Shown piece by piece: positions 1 to 8,334 of a stretch of DNA of 64,000 bases. Both the position numbers and the translations under genes were made by a program. The notes under the pieces were generated by a model. It ran no database searches, was not told the origin of the DNA, and worked only from the letters and a program-made list of their open reading frames with translations. The stretch spans positions 62,001-126,000 of the forward strand of contig NZ_JAUORX010000006.1 of assembly GCF_030548175.1 (NCBI RefSeq), in the 5' to 3' direction. The number at the start of each line of letters is the position of its first letter. The first letter of the stretch is position 1. Source of the DNA: Cognatishimia sp. 1_MG-2023. Lineage in GTDB: Bacteria > Pseudomonadota > Alphaproteobacteria > Rhodobacterales > Rhodobacteraceae.

Positions 1-955
1 GCGTCGACGGTGCCACTTTACACAGATGCGGGATTTCACGGCTTAGACGATCCATGTCCGCCATGGTGAAATCAACGCCACCTTCGCTCGCAATCGCCAA
101 CAGGTGCAGAACCGTATTGGTCGAACCACCCATCGCAATGTCCAGCATCATCGCGTTTTCAAAGGCATCAAACGTCGCGATACCACGTGGCAACGCGCTT
201 GCGTCGTCATGCTTGTACCAACGCTCGCACAGCTCAACGATCTTATGACCCGCTTCTTTGAACAGACCTTCACGCTTGGAATGCGTCGCCAAAAGCGAAC
301 CATTGCCCGGCAATGCCAGACCCAGCGCTTCGGCCAAGCAGTTCATAGAGTTCGCGGTAAACATACCAGAACAAGAACCACAGGTTGGGCAAGCAGAGCG
401 TTCCAGCTTTGCCACGTCCTCTTCGCTGCGGCTTTCGTCGGTCGCGCCAACAATCGCGGTCACAAGGTCAGCTTTTTGCTCACCATCGGCCAAGATCACC
501 TTGCCCGCTTCCATTGGACCACCAGAGACAAAGATCGCAGGAATGTTCAGGCGCATCGCGGCCATCAACATGCCCGGCGTGATCTTGTCACAGTTGGAAA
601 TACAAACCAGCGCATCCACACAATGTGCGTTCGCCATGTATTCCACGCTGTCCGCGATCACTTCGCGAGATGGCAAAGAATACAGCATCCCGTCGTGGCC
701 CATGGCAATGCCATCGTCCACAGCAATGGTGTTCATCTCTTTGGCAACACCACCAGCTTTTTCAATTTCGCGCGCAACAAGCTGGCCCATGTCCTTTAGG
801 TGGACGTGCCCCGGCACGAATTGCGTAAAGGAGTTCACGACCGCAATGATCGGCTTCCCAAAGTCATCATCGCCCATGCCTGTGGCACGCCAAAGCGAAC
901 GGGCGGCAGCCATACGGCGGCCAAAGGTGGATGTCTTGGAACGAAGATCTGGCAT
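1..955 (-). CDS. ilvD: Dihydroxy-acid dehydratase, N-terminal part (cut by window edge)
   Basis: IlvD removes water from 2,3-dihydroxy-acids to give the keto acids of valine, leucine and isoleucine synthesis in the cytoplasm. The first 318 codons are visible; the family is about 570-620 residues, so the C-terminal half lies left of the window. The protein opens [20 protein letters not shown]. The iron-sulfur motif [12 protein letters not shown] is at residues 118-129 (C122 is a cluster ligand in the family), and [18 protein letters not shown] follows near residue 193. The sequence is very close to the E. coli enzyme class. It lies 171 bases downstream of eda on the same strand, so it may have its own promoter in that gap. 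Confidence 0.97.
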   Translation of the reverse strand, partial: MPDLRSKTSTFGRRMAAARSLWRATGMGDDDFGKPIIAVVNSFTQFVPGHVHLKDMGQLVAREIEKAGGVAKEMNTIAVDDGIAMGHDGMLYSLPSREVIADSVEYMANAHCVDALVCISNCDKITPGMLMAAMRLNIPAIFVSGGPMEAGKVILADGEQKADLVTAIVGATDESRSEEDVAKLERSACPTCGSCSGMFTANSMNCLAEALGLALPGNGSLLATHSKREGLFKEAGHKIVELCERWYKHDDASALPRGIATFDAFENAMMLDIAMGGSTNTVLHLLAIASEGGVDFTMADMDRLSREIPHLCKVAPST

Positions 956-1126
956 TTCGCTATTCCTACAAAGCTGTTCTCAGGTTCGGGTACATCGCGT
1001 GCCACCTGAATGAAGGATTTGCAAGGGAAATGGGACATATTCTTGCGAATTTGCCCCGACTTCCGACATGCAATTTGTCATAGACCAAAGATGAGGTCGC
1101 AAAGGGCCTTTCGCAAGCCCCCCTGC

Positions 1127-1774
1127 TTATCTTGGCAACTGGCTCGCTGCGCGCGCCAATTCCTCGATTGCATCCCAATCACCAGCATTCACCAGATCAC
1201 TGGGCGCAACCCAGCTTCCACCAGCACAAACAACGTTGGACAACGACAGATAATCGGTCGCATTCGCCGGGCTAACGCCTCCGGTCGGACAGAACGAAAT
1301 CTGCGGGATCGGCGCACCGATCGCTTTCAATGCAGGTGCGCCGCCATTGGCCTCAGCCGGGAAGAACTTCAGCATGTCATAGCCACGCTCAAGCAGGCGC
1401 ATCGCTTCAGAAGACGTCGCAGCACCCGGCAACGTCGGCAAATCTTCTGCCTCGCAGGCATCCAGCAACACGTCCGTCGCACCCGGAGACACGCCAAACT
1501 TAGCGCCCGCGTCTTTCGCCGCGCGCACATCCGCAGGTGTCAGTAAAGTACCGGCACCAACAACGCCACCTTCAACCTTGGCCATCTCGCGGATCACGTC
1601 CAACGCAACAGGCGTGCGCAACGTCACCTCAAGCGCCGGTAAACCACCACGTACCAGTGCCTCTGCCAACGGACGCGCATGCGCCACGTCATGCACAACC
1701 AAAACCGGCACGATTGGCGCCAACTGACAAATCTCACGCGCCGCAGCACTGGCTTGTTTAGGGGTAATCGCCAT
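1127..1774 (-). CDS. eda: 2-keto-3-deoxy-6-phosphogluconate aldolase
   Basis: This cytoplasmic aldolase splits KDPG into pyruvate and glyceraldehyde-3-phosphate, the last step of the Entner-Doudoroff route. It has 215 residues, usual for the family. The catalytic Glu is E49 in PALEVTLRTP, and the Schiff-base Lys is K136 in MLKFFPAEANGG; the glycine-rich phosphate site GAGTLLTP is near residue 73. Only 3 bases separate it from edd upstream, so the two are almost certainly translated from one message. The order zwf-edd-eda points to a single sugar-catabolic operon. Confidence 0.97.
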   Translation of the reverse strand: MAITPKQASAAAREICQLAPIVPVLVVHDVAHARPLAEALVRGGLPALEVTLRTPVALDVIREMAKVEGGVVGAGTLLTPADVRAAKDAGAKFGVSPGATDVLLDACEAEDLPTLPGAATSSEAMRLLERGYDMLKFFPAEANGGAPALKAIGAPIPQISFCPTGGVSPANATDYLSLSNVVCAGGSWVAPSDLVNAGDWDAIEELARAASQLPR

Positions 1775-1777
1775 TGA

Positions 1778-3586
1778 TCAAACTCCGAATACAGATGCGC
1801 CCGTGTCGGCAGAGCCAACAGATGCGCGGAATGCAGAAAATAACTCGCGACCCATGCCAGCTTGATTGCCAGCCATGTCCGCAACAGCTGGCGCGCGTTC
1901 CAGCACGCCATCCGTCATAATGTCCAACTCACCGGTCAACGCATTGACCCGCAAAACATCGCCATCTTGCAAATAAGCAATCGGCCCACCGTCCAACGCC
2001 TCAGGCGACACGTGAATAGCCGACGGCACCTTGCCAGACGCACCAGACATCCGGCCATCGGTCACCAAAGCCACCTTTTGCCCGCGTCCCTGCATGATTT
2101 GCATCATCGGCGTTAGGCTGTGCAGCTCAGGCATACCATTCGCCTTAGGCCCTTGGAAACGCACAACAATAATAACATCGCCCGTTAGTTCGCCGGCCTT
2201 AAACGCCTCTTTCGCGTCTTCTTGGCTATGGAACACCCGAACAGGTGCCTCAACCACACGATGCTCTTCCGCAACCGCAGAGATTTTCATAACCCCCGTG
2301 CCAAGGTTCCCCGCCAAACGCGACAAACCACCATTCGCTTGGAATGGCTCAGCCAAAGGCCGCACGATCTTATCGTTCAAGCTCACTTTGGTACCCGGAC
2401 GCCATGTCAGACCATCCTCACCCAAGAACGGCTCGGTGGTGTAATGCTCCAACCCTTCACCAGCGATGGTTTTTGTATCTGGGTGCAGCAATCCGCCCTT
2501 CAGCAGTTCACCGATCATATAGCCCAGACCACCTGCCGCATGGAAATGGTTCACATCCGCCAAACCGTTTGGATAGACCCGCGCCAACAGTGGCACCACG
2601 CCAGACAGATCAGCGAAATCTTCCCAATCCAGAATGATCCCACCAGCCCGCGCCATCGCCAACAAATGGATCAACAGGTTGGTCGACCCACCCGTTGCCA
2701 TCAAACCAACGATCCCATTCACAAAGGCCTTCTCGTCCAAAATCTCGCACGTCGGCGTATAGTTATTACCCAGCGCAGAAATCGAAAGCGCCCGCTTCGC
2801 GCTCTCAGCGGTCAAGGCATCCCGCAACTCGGTATTCGGCGTGACAAAGCTAGAGCCCGGCAGATGCAAACCCATGAATTCCATCAACATCTGGTTGGTG
2901 TTCGCCGTGCCATAAAACGTACAGGTCCCCGGCCCATGATAGGCCCCCATCTCAGACTTCATCAGCGCATCACGCCCAACTTCGCCCTTGGCAAACTTCT
3001 GACGAACTTCAGCTTTTTCATCGTTAGAAATACCGCTGGTCATCGGACCTGCCGGGATAAACACCGCTGGCAAATGACCAAAGGCCTGCGCCCCAATCAC
3101 CAATCCCGGAACGATCTTATCGCAAACCCCAAGGAACACAGCCGCGTCAAAGGTATTGTGGCTTAGGGCAATCCCCGTCGCCATCGCAATCACATCGCGC
3201 GAAAACAGGCTCAGCTCCATGCCCGGCTCGCCCTGCGTAACGCCGTCACACATCGCAGGCACACCGCCAGCGACCTGCGCCGTTCCACCAACAGACCGCG
3301 CCGCATCCCGGATCAACGCCGGATAGCGTTCAAACGGCTGATGCGCCGACAGCATGTCATTATACGCAGTGACAATCCCAAGGTTGCCCGCATCCGTCGT
3401 CGCCAATGTATCCTGATCCGGTCCGGCACCCGCATAGGCATGCGCCTGCCCGCTACAAGACAGATGCGCTCGGCTTGGTCCTTTGGACGTCGCCGCCGCC
3501 ATTCGTGCCAAATAGATGCCCCGAGGGCCTTCGCTGCGTGCGATGATCCGCTCAGTGACGGCTTGAAGTGTCGCATTCAAAGTCAT
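1778..3586 (-). CDS. edd: Phosphogluconate dehydratase
   Basis: Edd converts 6-phosphogluconate to KDPG. It belongs to the IlvD/Edd iron-sulfur dehydratase superfamily and, at 602 residues, has normal length. Diagnostic stretches are [20 protein letters not shown], the cluster-binding [13 protein letters not shown], and [16 protein letters not shown] in the middle. It differs from ilvD at the left edge by sequence and by its place next to eda and zwf. The gap from the zwf stop is 31 bases. No pgl (6-phosphogluconolactonase) gene lies between zwf and edd. Confidence 0.97.
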   Translation of the reverse strand: MTLNATLQAVTERIIARSEGPRGIYLARMAAATSKGPSRAHLSCSGQAHAYAGAGPDQDTLATTDAGNLGIVTAYNDMLSAHQPFERYPALIRDAARSVGGTAQVAGGVPAMCDGVTQGEPGMELSLFSRDVIAMATGIALSHNTFDAAVFLGVCDKIVPGLVIGAQAFGHLPAVFIPAGPMTSGISNDEKAEVRQKFAKGEVGRDALMKSEMGAYHGPGTCTFYGTANTNQMLMEFMGLHLPGSSFVTPNTELRDALTAESAKRALSISALGNNYTPTCEILDEKAFVNGIVGLMATGGSTNLLIHLLAMARAGGIILDWEDFADLSGVVPLLARVYPNGLADVNHFHAAGGLGYMIGELLKGGLLHPDTKTIAGEGLEHYTTEPFLGEDGLTWRPGTKVSLNDKIVRPLAEPFQANGGLSRLAGNLGTGVMKISAVAEEHRVVEAPVRVFHSQEDAKEAFKAGELTGDVIIVVRFQGPKANGMPELHSLTPMMQIMQGRGQKVALVTDGRMSGASGKVPSAIHVSPEALDGGPIAYLQDGDVLRVNALTGELDIMTDGVLERAPAVADMAGNQAGMGRELFSAFRASVGSADTGASVFGV

Positions 3587-3617
3587 GGTCTATCGCTTTC
3601 GTTTCTCAAATTCAGGA

Positions 3618-5057
3618 TCATGAGCCAATTGCGCGCCACCGGCGGCCGTCTCGGTGCATCAACAACAACGCGTCTTCGGGGCCAGAACTGCCCACGTCAT
3701 AGGGTTGCGGTTTCATATTTCTGTCCGTCCAGCCTGCGATGATTGGGTCAGCCCAAGACCAGGCCGCCTCAACCTCATCGCCGCGCATAAACAGCGTTTG
3801 GTCGCCACGGATCACATCCATGATCAAACGCTCATAGGCATCCTGCGGCTGCTCTGATCCTTTAAGGCTATCGGCGAAAGTCATGTCCAACGACGCCTCG
3901 GTCAACCGCATACCACCCGGACCCGGATCTTTGATCGTGGTGTGCAACGTCATGCCTTCATCAGGCTGCAACCGAATAACCAGCACGTTGCCCTGTGGTG
4001 TTTCAGTACCCGGAAAAATCATATGGGGTGGCGCACGGAAGTGGACGGAAATTTCAGACATCCGGCGGCGCAAACACTTGCCGGTACGCAAGTAGAACGG
4101 TGTCCCCGCCCAACGCCAGTTAGCCACGTCCACCTTCATCGCCACAAAGCTTTCCGTGGTCGAATCCTCATTCCCCGCATGTTCACGATAGCTGCCCTGA
4201 TCGCCAGAGGCCTCATATTGCCCACGTGCGATGTCTTTCACGGGAACAGCTTCGAGTGCCTCAATGACCTTCACCTTTTCATCCCGCACCGCATTTGGCG
4301 TGAACTTCGAAGGCGGCTCCATCGCAGTTAGGCACAAAAGCTGCATCAGGTGGTTCTGCACCATATCCCGCATCGCGCCCGACTGATCGTAATATTCACC
4401 CCGCCCGTCCACCGACAGGCTTTCAGCCACTGTGATCTGAACATGGTCGATATGCGAAGAATTCCACAGCGGCTCAAACAGCGAATTGGCAAAGCGCAGC
4501 GCCATAAGGTTCTGCACCGTTTCCTTACCGAGATAGTGGTCGATCCGGTAAATCTGATGCTCTTCAAAGCATTCACTCAGCTCTGCATTCAACGCCTTTG
4601 CGGAGTCCAGATCGTGACCAAACGGCTTTTCAACAACAATCCGGCTATCCGCCGTAGCAACACCGCTTTGCTGCAAACGGCGCGCAATCGGCCCAAAGAA
4701 CCGCGGCGCAACAGACAGATAAAACGCCCGAACAACCCCATCACGCACAGCGCCGGCCAGTTGTTCCCAGCCACGTTCACCGGTCGCATCTAATGATATG
4801 TAATCCACCAGCTCCAAAAACCGCGCCACGTCGTCAGCATTTTCAGCCTCCTCCGCAATCGCCTTTTGAACCCGCGCCTGAAACGCCTCGCGCGTATGCT
4901 CTGACCGCGAGACGCCCAAAATCCGGCTCTGCTCATCAAATTGACCAGCCAAGAACCGATGAAACAGCCCCGGCCAAATCTTACGCTGCGCCAGATCACC
5001 TGTGGCACCAAACAGCACCAAATCAAATGAGCTCACTGGAATTACGCGTGAAACCAT
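3618..5057 (-). CDS. zwf: Glucose-6-phosphate 1-dehydrogenase
   Basis: Zwf oxidises glucose-6-phosphate with NAD(P)+ and feeds the Entner-Doudoroff and pentose phosphate routes. I chose the ATG at 5057 (MVSRVIPVSSFDLVLFGATG) because it is preceded by a purine-rich AAGGGGAAGACT and gives 479 residues, the family length; the reading frame stays open upstream to 5282, but that stretch does not look like this family. The nucleotide-binding GATGDLAQRK is at residues 17-26 and the substrate signature RIDHYLGKE at 171-179. A LacI-like operator lies about 190 bases upstream, and edd and eda follow closely. Confidence 0.96.
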   Translation of the reverse strand: MVSRVIPVSSFDLVLFGATGDLAQRKIWPGLFHRFLAGQFDEQSRILGVSRSEHTREAFQARVQKAIAEEAENADDVARFLELVDYISLDATGERGWEQLAGAVRDGVVRAFYLSVAPRFFGPIARRLQQSGVATADSRIVVEKPFGHDLDSAKALNAELSECFEEHQIYRIDHYLGKETVQNLMALRFANSLFEPLWNSSHIDHVQITVAESLSVDGRGEYYDQSGAMRDMVQNHLMQLLCLTAMEPPSKFTPNAVRDEKVKVIEALEAVPVKDIARGQYEASGDQGSYREHAGNEDSTTESFVAMKVDVANWRWAGTPFYLRTGKCLRRRMSEISVHFRAPPHMIFPGTETPQGNVLVIRLQPDEGMTLHTTIKDPGPGGMRLTEASLDMTFADSLKGSEQPQDAYERLIMDVIRGDQTLFMRGDEVEAAWSWADPIIAGWTDRNMKPQPYDVGSSGPEDALLLMHRDGRRWRAIGS

Positions 5058-5242
5058 AGTCTTCCCCTTGCACGTGGTTCGCCACATGCCCTCCCATAGG
5101 TGCGTGTCGTAACAGAAACACCTCCGGATGTCGCAAAAACCAGACAAAGCCGCAAGCGATAGTCGCAGCAAATAAGCCGGCCCAATGCTGGTCCCGCCAA
5201 TAGGTTTCCCGTCATTCGTGGGGTGCCTCCCACGACTCACTA

Positions 5243-5258
5243 ATGATAGCGCTAACAT
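5243..5258. promoter_or_regulatory. Probable LacI-family operator upstream of zwf
   Basis: ATGATAGCGCTAACAT is a 16-base even palindrome with one mismatched pair (positions 5246 and 5255) centred on a CG step, the usual shape of LacI-family operators. It lies 186 bases upstream of the zwf start and 70 bases beyond the 3' end of the Slam-like gene, so the zwf-edd-eda operon is the likely target. No LacI-family gene is in the window, so the regulator is unknown. Confidence 0.55.
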
Positions 5259-5325
5259 AAGCGCAAACCCAAACGCCCACAAGGCTAGGTTTCACAATTC
5301 GAAACCAAAATTAACGAACCTAACG

Positions 5326-6594
5326 TCAAAACGTTGAGGTAAACCCAAAACTCGCCCGCATCCCTTCAGTCGAGAACCGCGAAACATTAGATTCCGTCCG
5401 ACTGGCTGACACGGTCAAACTGGGCGAAAAGCCATAATATGAAATCTGATTAAACACCGCCGTCGCGCCCACAGACACCGACCAATCCCGCCGCCCATCC
5501 AAAGACAGTGAAAACTCATCGTAACTCTTGCGCCCAACGGTCGCCGCCAACGACAGGCTTGTGCCCAACACCGGCTGCGCCAGATCATACTGCACCGTCA
5601 ACCGATGCGCCCAATGGGTATAGGTCGCAATATCCGCATCCTGAAACCGGCTGTCCAAAGCAAAGCGCAATACATCCAAATTGCCCATCCGCCGTGCATA
5701 AACCGCCTGCGCCCCATAAATCGTGCTATCCGGCTGCCCCGCCGCAATCGCACGCTGCCCTTCGACAAAGCCGCGCAAAGTTACAGTCGAGACATCCCCC
5801 GCTTTCAGCTCCTGCGACACAGCCAGCCGATTGTACCGCCACAACCCGCTGCCCCCGTACCAAGTCTGCCCCGTATGAAACGACACCCCACTTGGCCCCT
5901 GCCCCTCAAACAAAAACCGCAAATGCGACACCGACAAATCCAGCTGCGTTAACGCATAATCACTGCCCAAAGCATCCGGCACCGCAGACTTTGACGCCCC
6001 AGACAAGGCAAAGGTACGCCCATACAAATACGCCCCAACCGAAGTCCGATGCCGCGGCCCCTGAGCAACCACATACTTAATATCCGCAGAACCAGAGACC
6101 TCGACACCGGACAAAGCCAGCGCACTCGCAGGCAATTCCAACTTGATCTGATCCAAATAGAAAAACCGATCCGTCGCGCCACCGTTGATGTTATCAGACG
6201 GACCAATCGAAAAGCTTAACTGCGCCGATAACGGGTTCTGCGCCCGCACCGATTGAAAATCCAGCTTCACCCGATTGGCCTCTTCAACCGACCCCGCATA
6301 ATTCGCCGCCCGCCGCAGCCGCCATTCCGATTGCGTAAACTGCCCCGCCTGCAAACGCGCCCCTGCCGCCAACCGCGCGGCCTGCAATTTCTGCGCCCGA
6401 TCATCGCTTGCCCGAAACGCCTGCCCCGCCAATCGCGCCGCAGCCTCAAACTGCCCCTGCTCCGATTGAACCAATGCGGCTTGCATCAAATCCGCATAGC
6501 CATTGGATACTTGCCCAACAGCGCCGCCCGCCCAACAGGCAAACACGCCGCACAACAGCAGGCGTTTCAATCGCGTCAATGTCGCTTGGGTCAC
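5326..6594 (-). CDS. Slam-like (DUF560) outer-membrane protein with TPR-like N-terminus
   Basis: The 422-residue protein starts with a signal peptide (MTQATLTRLKRLLLCGVFAC, cleavage probably after GGAVG near residue 27). A helical, Ala/Gln-rich TPR-like segment (about 30-105) follows, then a long run of alternating strands ending in Phe, typical of outer-membrane barrels. LSFSIGPSDNINGG at the domain junction and SRTESNVSRFSTEGMR near the end match the DUF560 pattern of surface lipoprotein assembly modifiers. Family members help move lipoproteins to the outer face of the outer membrane. A lipoprotein gene diverges from it (6815-7393), which would fit a carrier-cargo pair, but that link is inference. 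Confidence 0.72.
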   Translation of the reverse strand: MTQATLTRLKRLLLCGVFACWAGGAVGQVSNGYADLMQAALVQSEQGQFEAAARLAGQAFRASDDRAQKLQAARLAAGARLQAGQFTQSEWRLRRAANYAGSVEEANRVKLDFQSVRAQNPLSAQLSFSIGPSDNINGGATDRFFYLDQIKLELPASALALSGVEVSGSADIKYVVAQGPRHRTSVGAYLYGRTFALSGASKSAVPDALGSDYALTQLDLSVSHLRFLFEGQGPSGVSFHTGQTWYGGSGLWRYNRLAVSQELKAGDVSTVTLRGFVEGQRAIAAGQPDSTIYGAQAVYARRMGNLDVLRFALDSRFQDADIATYTHWAHRLTVQYDLAQPVLGTSLSLAATVGRKSYDEFSLSLDGRRDWSVSVGATAVFNQISYYGFSPSLTVSASRTESNVSRFSTEGMRASFGFTSTF

Positions 6595-6814
6595 AGGGCC
6601 TCCTTGGGCATCAGCCCGATCCAGCGTCAGCCTTCAACCACAAGCCTTCTGCGGGCAACGCTGGCCCAAACACAGCCCAGATTTCAGCAATCCCTCGCCG
6701 ACGCACCAGCCCAAATCAGCGCGAAATTGCTCCTTAAATCGCCAAAAACATCCCCCAATGTACAGCATGACCCCGCCAAGGTTAGGTCAGCCCCGAGGTG
6801 TCATGGAGCACATA

Positions 6815-7393
6815 ATGAATAAATATTTACCTATCGCAGCGTTCGCCCTGCTCAGCGCTTGCGGCGGCGGTACAGGAATCGTCCCCGCAGCCATATCTCC
6901 CCCGCCCGGCCCAGCCGCGCCCGCACCAGCCCCCGGCAGTTCTGGTGGCGGAACAACAGGTGGCGCGCCCAGCGGCGGATCTGGCGGCGGCGCACCCTCC
7001 ACCCCAAGCACAGTCGATGATCTTACGTTTTCCAGTCAGTTGAATAATGTCCGTTTGGCAAACGGCGCAGGCAACGTCGCCTTTGACGCCCGCCTTGCCG
7101 CCGCAGCGCAAGGTCACGCCGACGACATGCTGGCCCAAAACTATTTCAGCCACACCGGCCTCAACGGCTCCTCTCCCGGCGACCGCATCACAGCCGAAGG
7201 ATACCAATGGCGCACCTACGGCGAGAACATCGCCCAAGGTCAACGATCCGAAGAAGAAGTGCTCGACGCTTGGACCAACTCCCCCGGTCACCACGCCAAC
7301 AACATCAATCCAAACTTCGAAGATTACGGATTGGCAAAGGCAGGTACCGGGTCAGATACACGCTGGGTTCTCTTGCTCGCGGCAGAGCAATAG
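6815..7393 (+). CDS. CAP/SCP-domain lipoprotein
   Basis: This is a predicted lipoprotein of 192 residues: MNKYLPIAAFALLSAC has a short hydrophobic signal and a lipobox LLSAC with the lipidated Cys at 16. A Gly/Pro/Ala/Ser linker of about 50 residues follows, then a CAP domain: LNNVRLANGAGNVAFDARLA, the metal-site His in AQGHADDM, YFSHTGLNGSS, YGENIAQG, and WTNSPGHHANNINPNFEDYG. Many CAP domains are secreted; their activity in bacteria is mostly unknown. I chose 6815 because GGAG sits 6 bases before it; an ATG at 6803 with GAGGTG before it is also possible (196 residues). It diverges from the Slam-like gene. Confidence 0.88.
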   Translation: MNKYLPIAAFALLSACGGGTGIVPAAISPPPGPAAPAPAPGSSGGGTTGGAPSGGSGGGAPSTPSTVDDLTFSSQLNNVRLANGAGNVAFDARLAAAAQGHADDMLAQNYFSHTGLNGSSPGDRITAEGYQWRTYGENIAQGQRSEEEVLDAWTNSPGHHANNINPNFEDYGLAKAGTGSDTRWVLLLAAEQ

Positions 7394-7408
7394 CGTCTAA
7401 AAAGGGAA

Positions 7409-7437
7409 TCGTACGTTTCAGCGCTTGAAACGTACGA
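7409..7437. repeat. Long palindrome, copy 1 of a two-copy dispersed element
   Basis: Two perfect 12-base arms, TCGTACGTTTCA and TGAAACGTACGA, enclose 5 bases. The copy at 45878-45906 has identical arms, the same 5-base spacer beginning with G, and shares flanks (GAA before, ATTTCCA after). It lies between the convergent ends of the CAP lipoprotein gene and fnrL. There is no T-run after either arm, so it is not an ordinary intrinsic terminator. Confidence 0.85.
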
Positions 7438-7481
7438 ATTTCCACATTTTCAATTCGTTAATACTGCGTCCCAAAAGGCAC

Positions 7482-7505
7482 CTGTTAACCTTTAAAGATT
7501 AACAG
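7482..7505. repeat. 24-base near-perfect palindrome after fnrL
   Basis: CTGTTAA, then CTTTAAAG in the centre, then TTAACAG form one continuous palindrome with a single C-A mismatch. It lies 22 bases beyond the fnrL stop. It could fold into a hairpin at the end of the fnrL message, but it is AT-rich and lacks a strong T-run, so its role is open. Confidence 0.5.
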
Positions 7506-7526
7506 CGCGGCTCAGCTAAAATTCCC

Positions 7527-8273
7527 TTAGCTGACCATCCCACCGTCTGAATCATCGCCCGCTTCTTCCAAAAGACGCTCCATGCTTGGCACAGTCACGT
7601 GGCGTTTGCCTTCCAAAACAATAACGCCATCTTTTTTCAAAGCAGAAATCTGGCGGCTCACCGTTTCCAGTGTCAGCCCCAAATAATCAGACATCGCTTC
7701 GCGGGTCAGCGGCAGATCAAAGACCACCTTCGCATCCAACGACGCCAGCTTAAGTGTCGCGTCCCGACGAGCAATAATCGCCAGCAACGAAGCAATCTTT
7801 TCCCGTGCCGTTTTACGACCCAGAACCAGCATCCATTCACGTGCTGCGTCAAGCTCGTCCAGCGTCATTTCCAATAAGCGCTGCGCGACGTGTGGTGTGC
7901 GTAACATCATATTTTCAAATGGTTTTTTACGGAAGCAGCACATCACCAAATCCGTGGTCGCAACCACATCATACGGCGCCTCGCCGCGTCCCGGACGCCC
8001 CACAAAATCACTCGGCAGCAACAGGCCAACCATCTGTGTACGGCCATCTTCCATGGTCTGCGTCAGCGTCGCAATCCCCGTTACAACAGACCCGACAAAG
8101 TCCATCTGATCGCCCGACCACAACACCGTCTGGCCCGCCTGAAAGCTACGATAATATTTGATCTGATCGAGCTGGGTCAGCTCATCTTCGTCGCAACGCG
8201 AACAAACGGCACGATGGCGAATTTGGCATTCTCCACAATCTCTTGGAGCGGCTACAGACAATTCAACTGACAT
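7527..8273 (-). CDS. fnrL: Crp/Fnr-family oxygen-sensing regulator FnrL
   Basis: This is an Fnr-type transcription factor of 248 residues. The N-terminus has C13, C16, C24 and C27, and C112/C113 follow in the cyclic-nucleotide-like domain; three of the N-terminal Cys plus one central Cys bind an oxygen-labile [4Fe-4S] cluster in this family. The helix-turn-helix near residues 190-218 contains LTLETVSRQISAL, with the E-xx-SR contacts that read TTGAT half-sites. It diverges from hemN over an Fnr box 13 bases before its own start, so it probably controls hemN and itself. Confidence 0.95.
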   Translation of the reverse strand: MSVELSVAAPRDCGECQIRHRAVCSRCDEDELTQLDQIKYYRSFQAGQTVLWSGDQMDFVGSVVTGIATLTQTMEDGRTQMVGLLLPSDFVGRPGRGEAPYDVVATTDLVMCCFRKKPFENMMLRTPHVAQRLLEMTLDELDAAREWMLVLGRKTAREKIASLLAIIARRDATLKLASLDAKVVFDLPLTREAMSDYLGLTLETVSRQISALKKDGVIVLEGKRHVTVPSMERLLEEAGDDSDGGMVS

Positions 8274-8285
8274 GGCTAGCGCCTC

Positions 8286-8299
8286 TTGATCTGGGTCAA
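8286..8299. promoter_or_regulatory. Fnr box in the fnrL-hemN intergenic region
   Basis: TTGATCTGGGTCAA matches the TTGAT-N4-ATCAA consensus with one change in the right half. Its centre is 42.5 bases from the hemN start codon and about 19 bases upstream of fnrL. An activator site at -41.5 would put hemN transcription at about 8334, directly before its ATG. Confidence 0.85.
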
Positions 8300-8334
8300 A
8301 GAATTCAACGTCCTTAGCCTTTAACGCTATCGGT

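Noticed and set aside
2222-3166. 314-codon open frame on the plus strand
   Set aside because: It lies antisense within edd, a certain gene, and has a composition typical of a reverse-strand shadow.
5058-5282. In-frame open extension of zwf by about 75 codons
   Set aside because: The product starts MWAFGFALMLALSLVSRG and is not family-like; the start at 5057 has a good ribosome-binding site and gives normal Zwf length.
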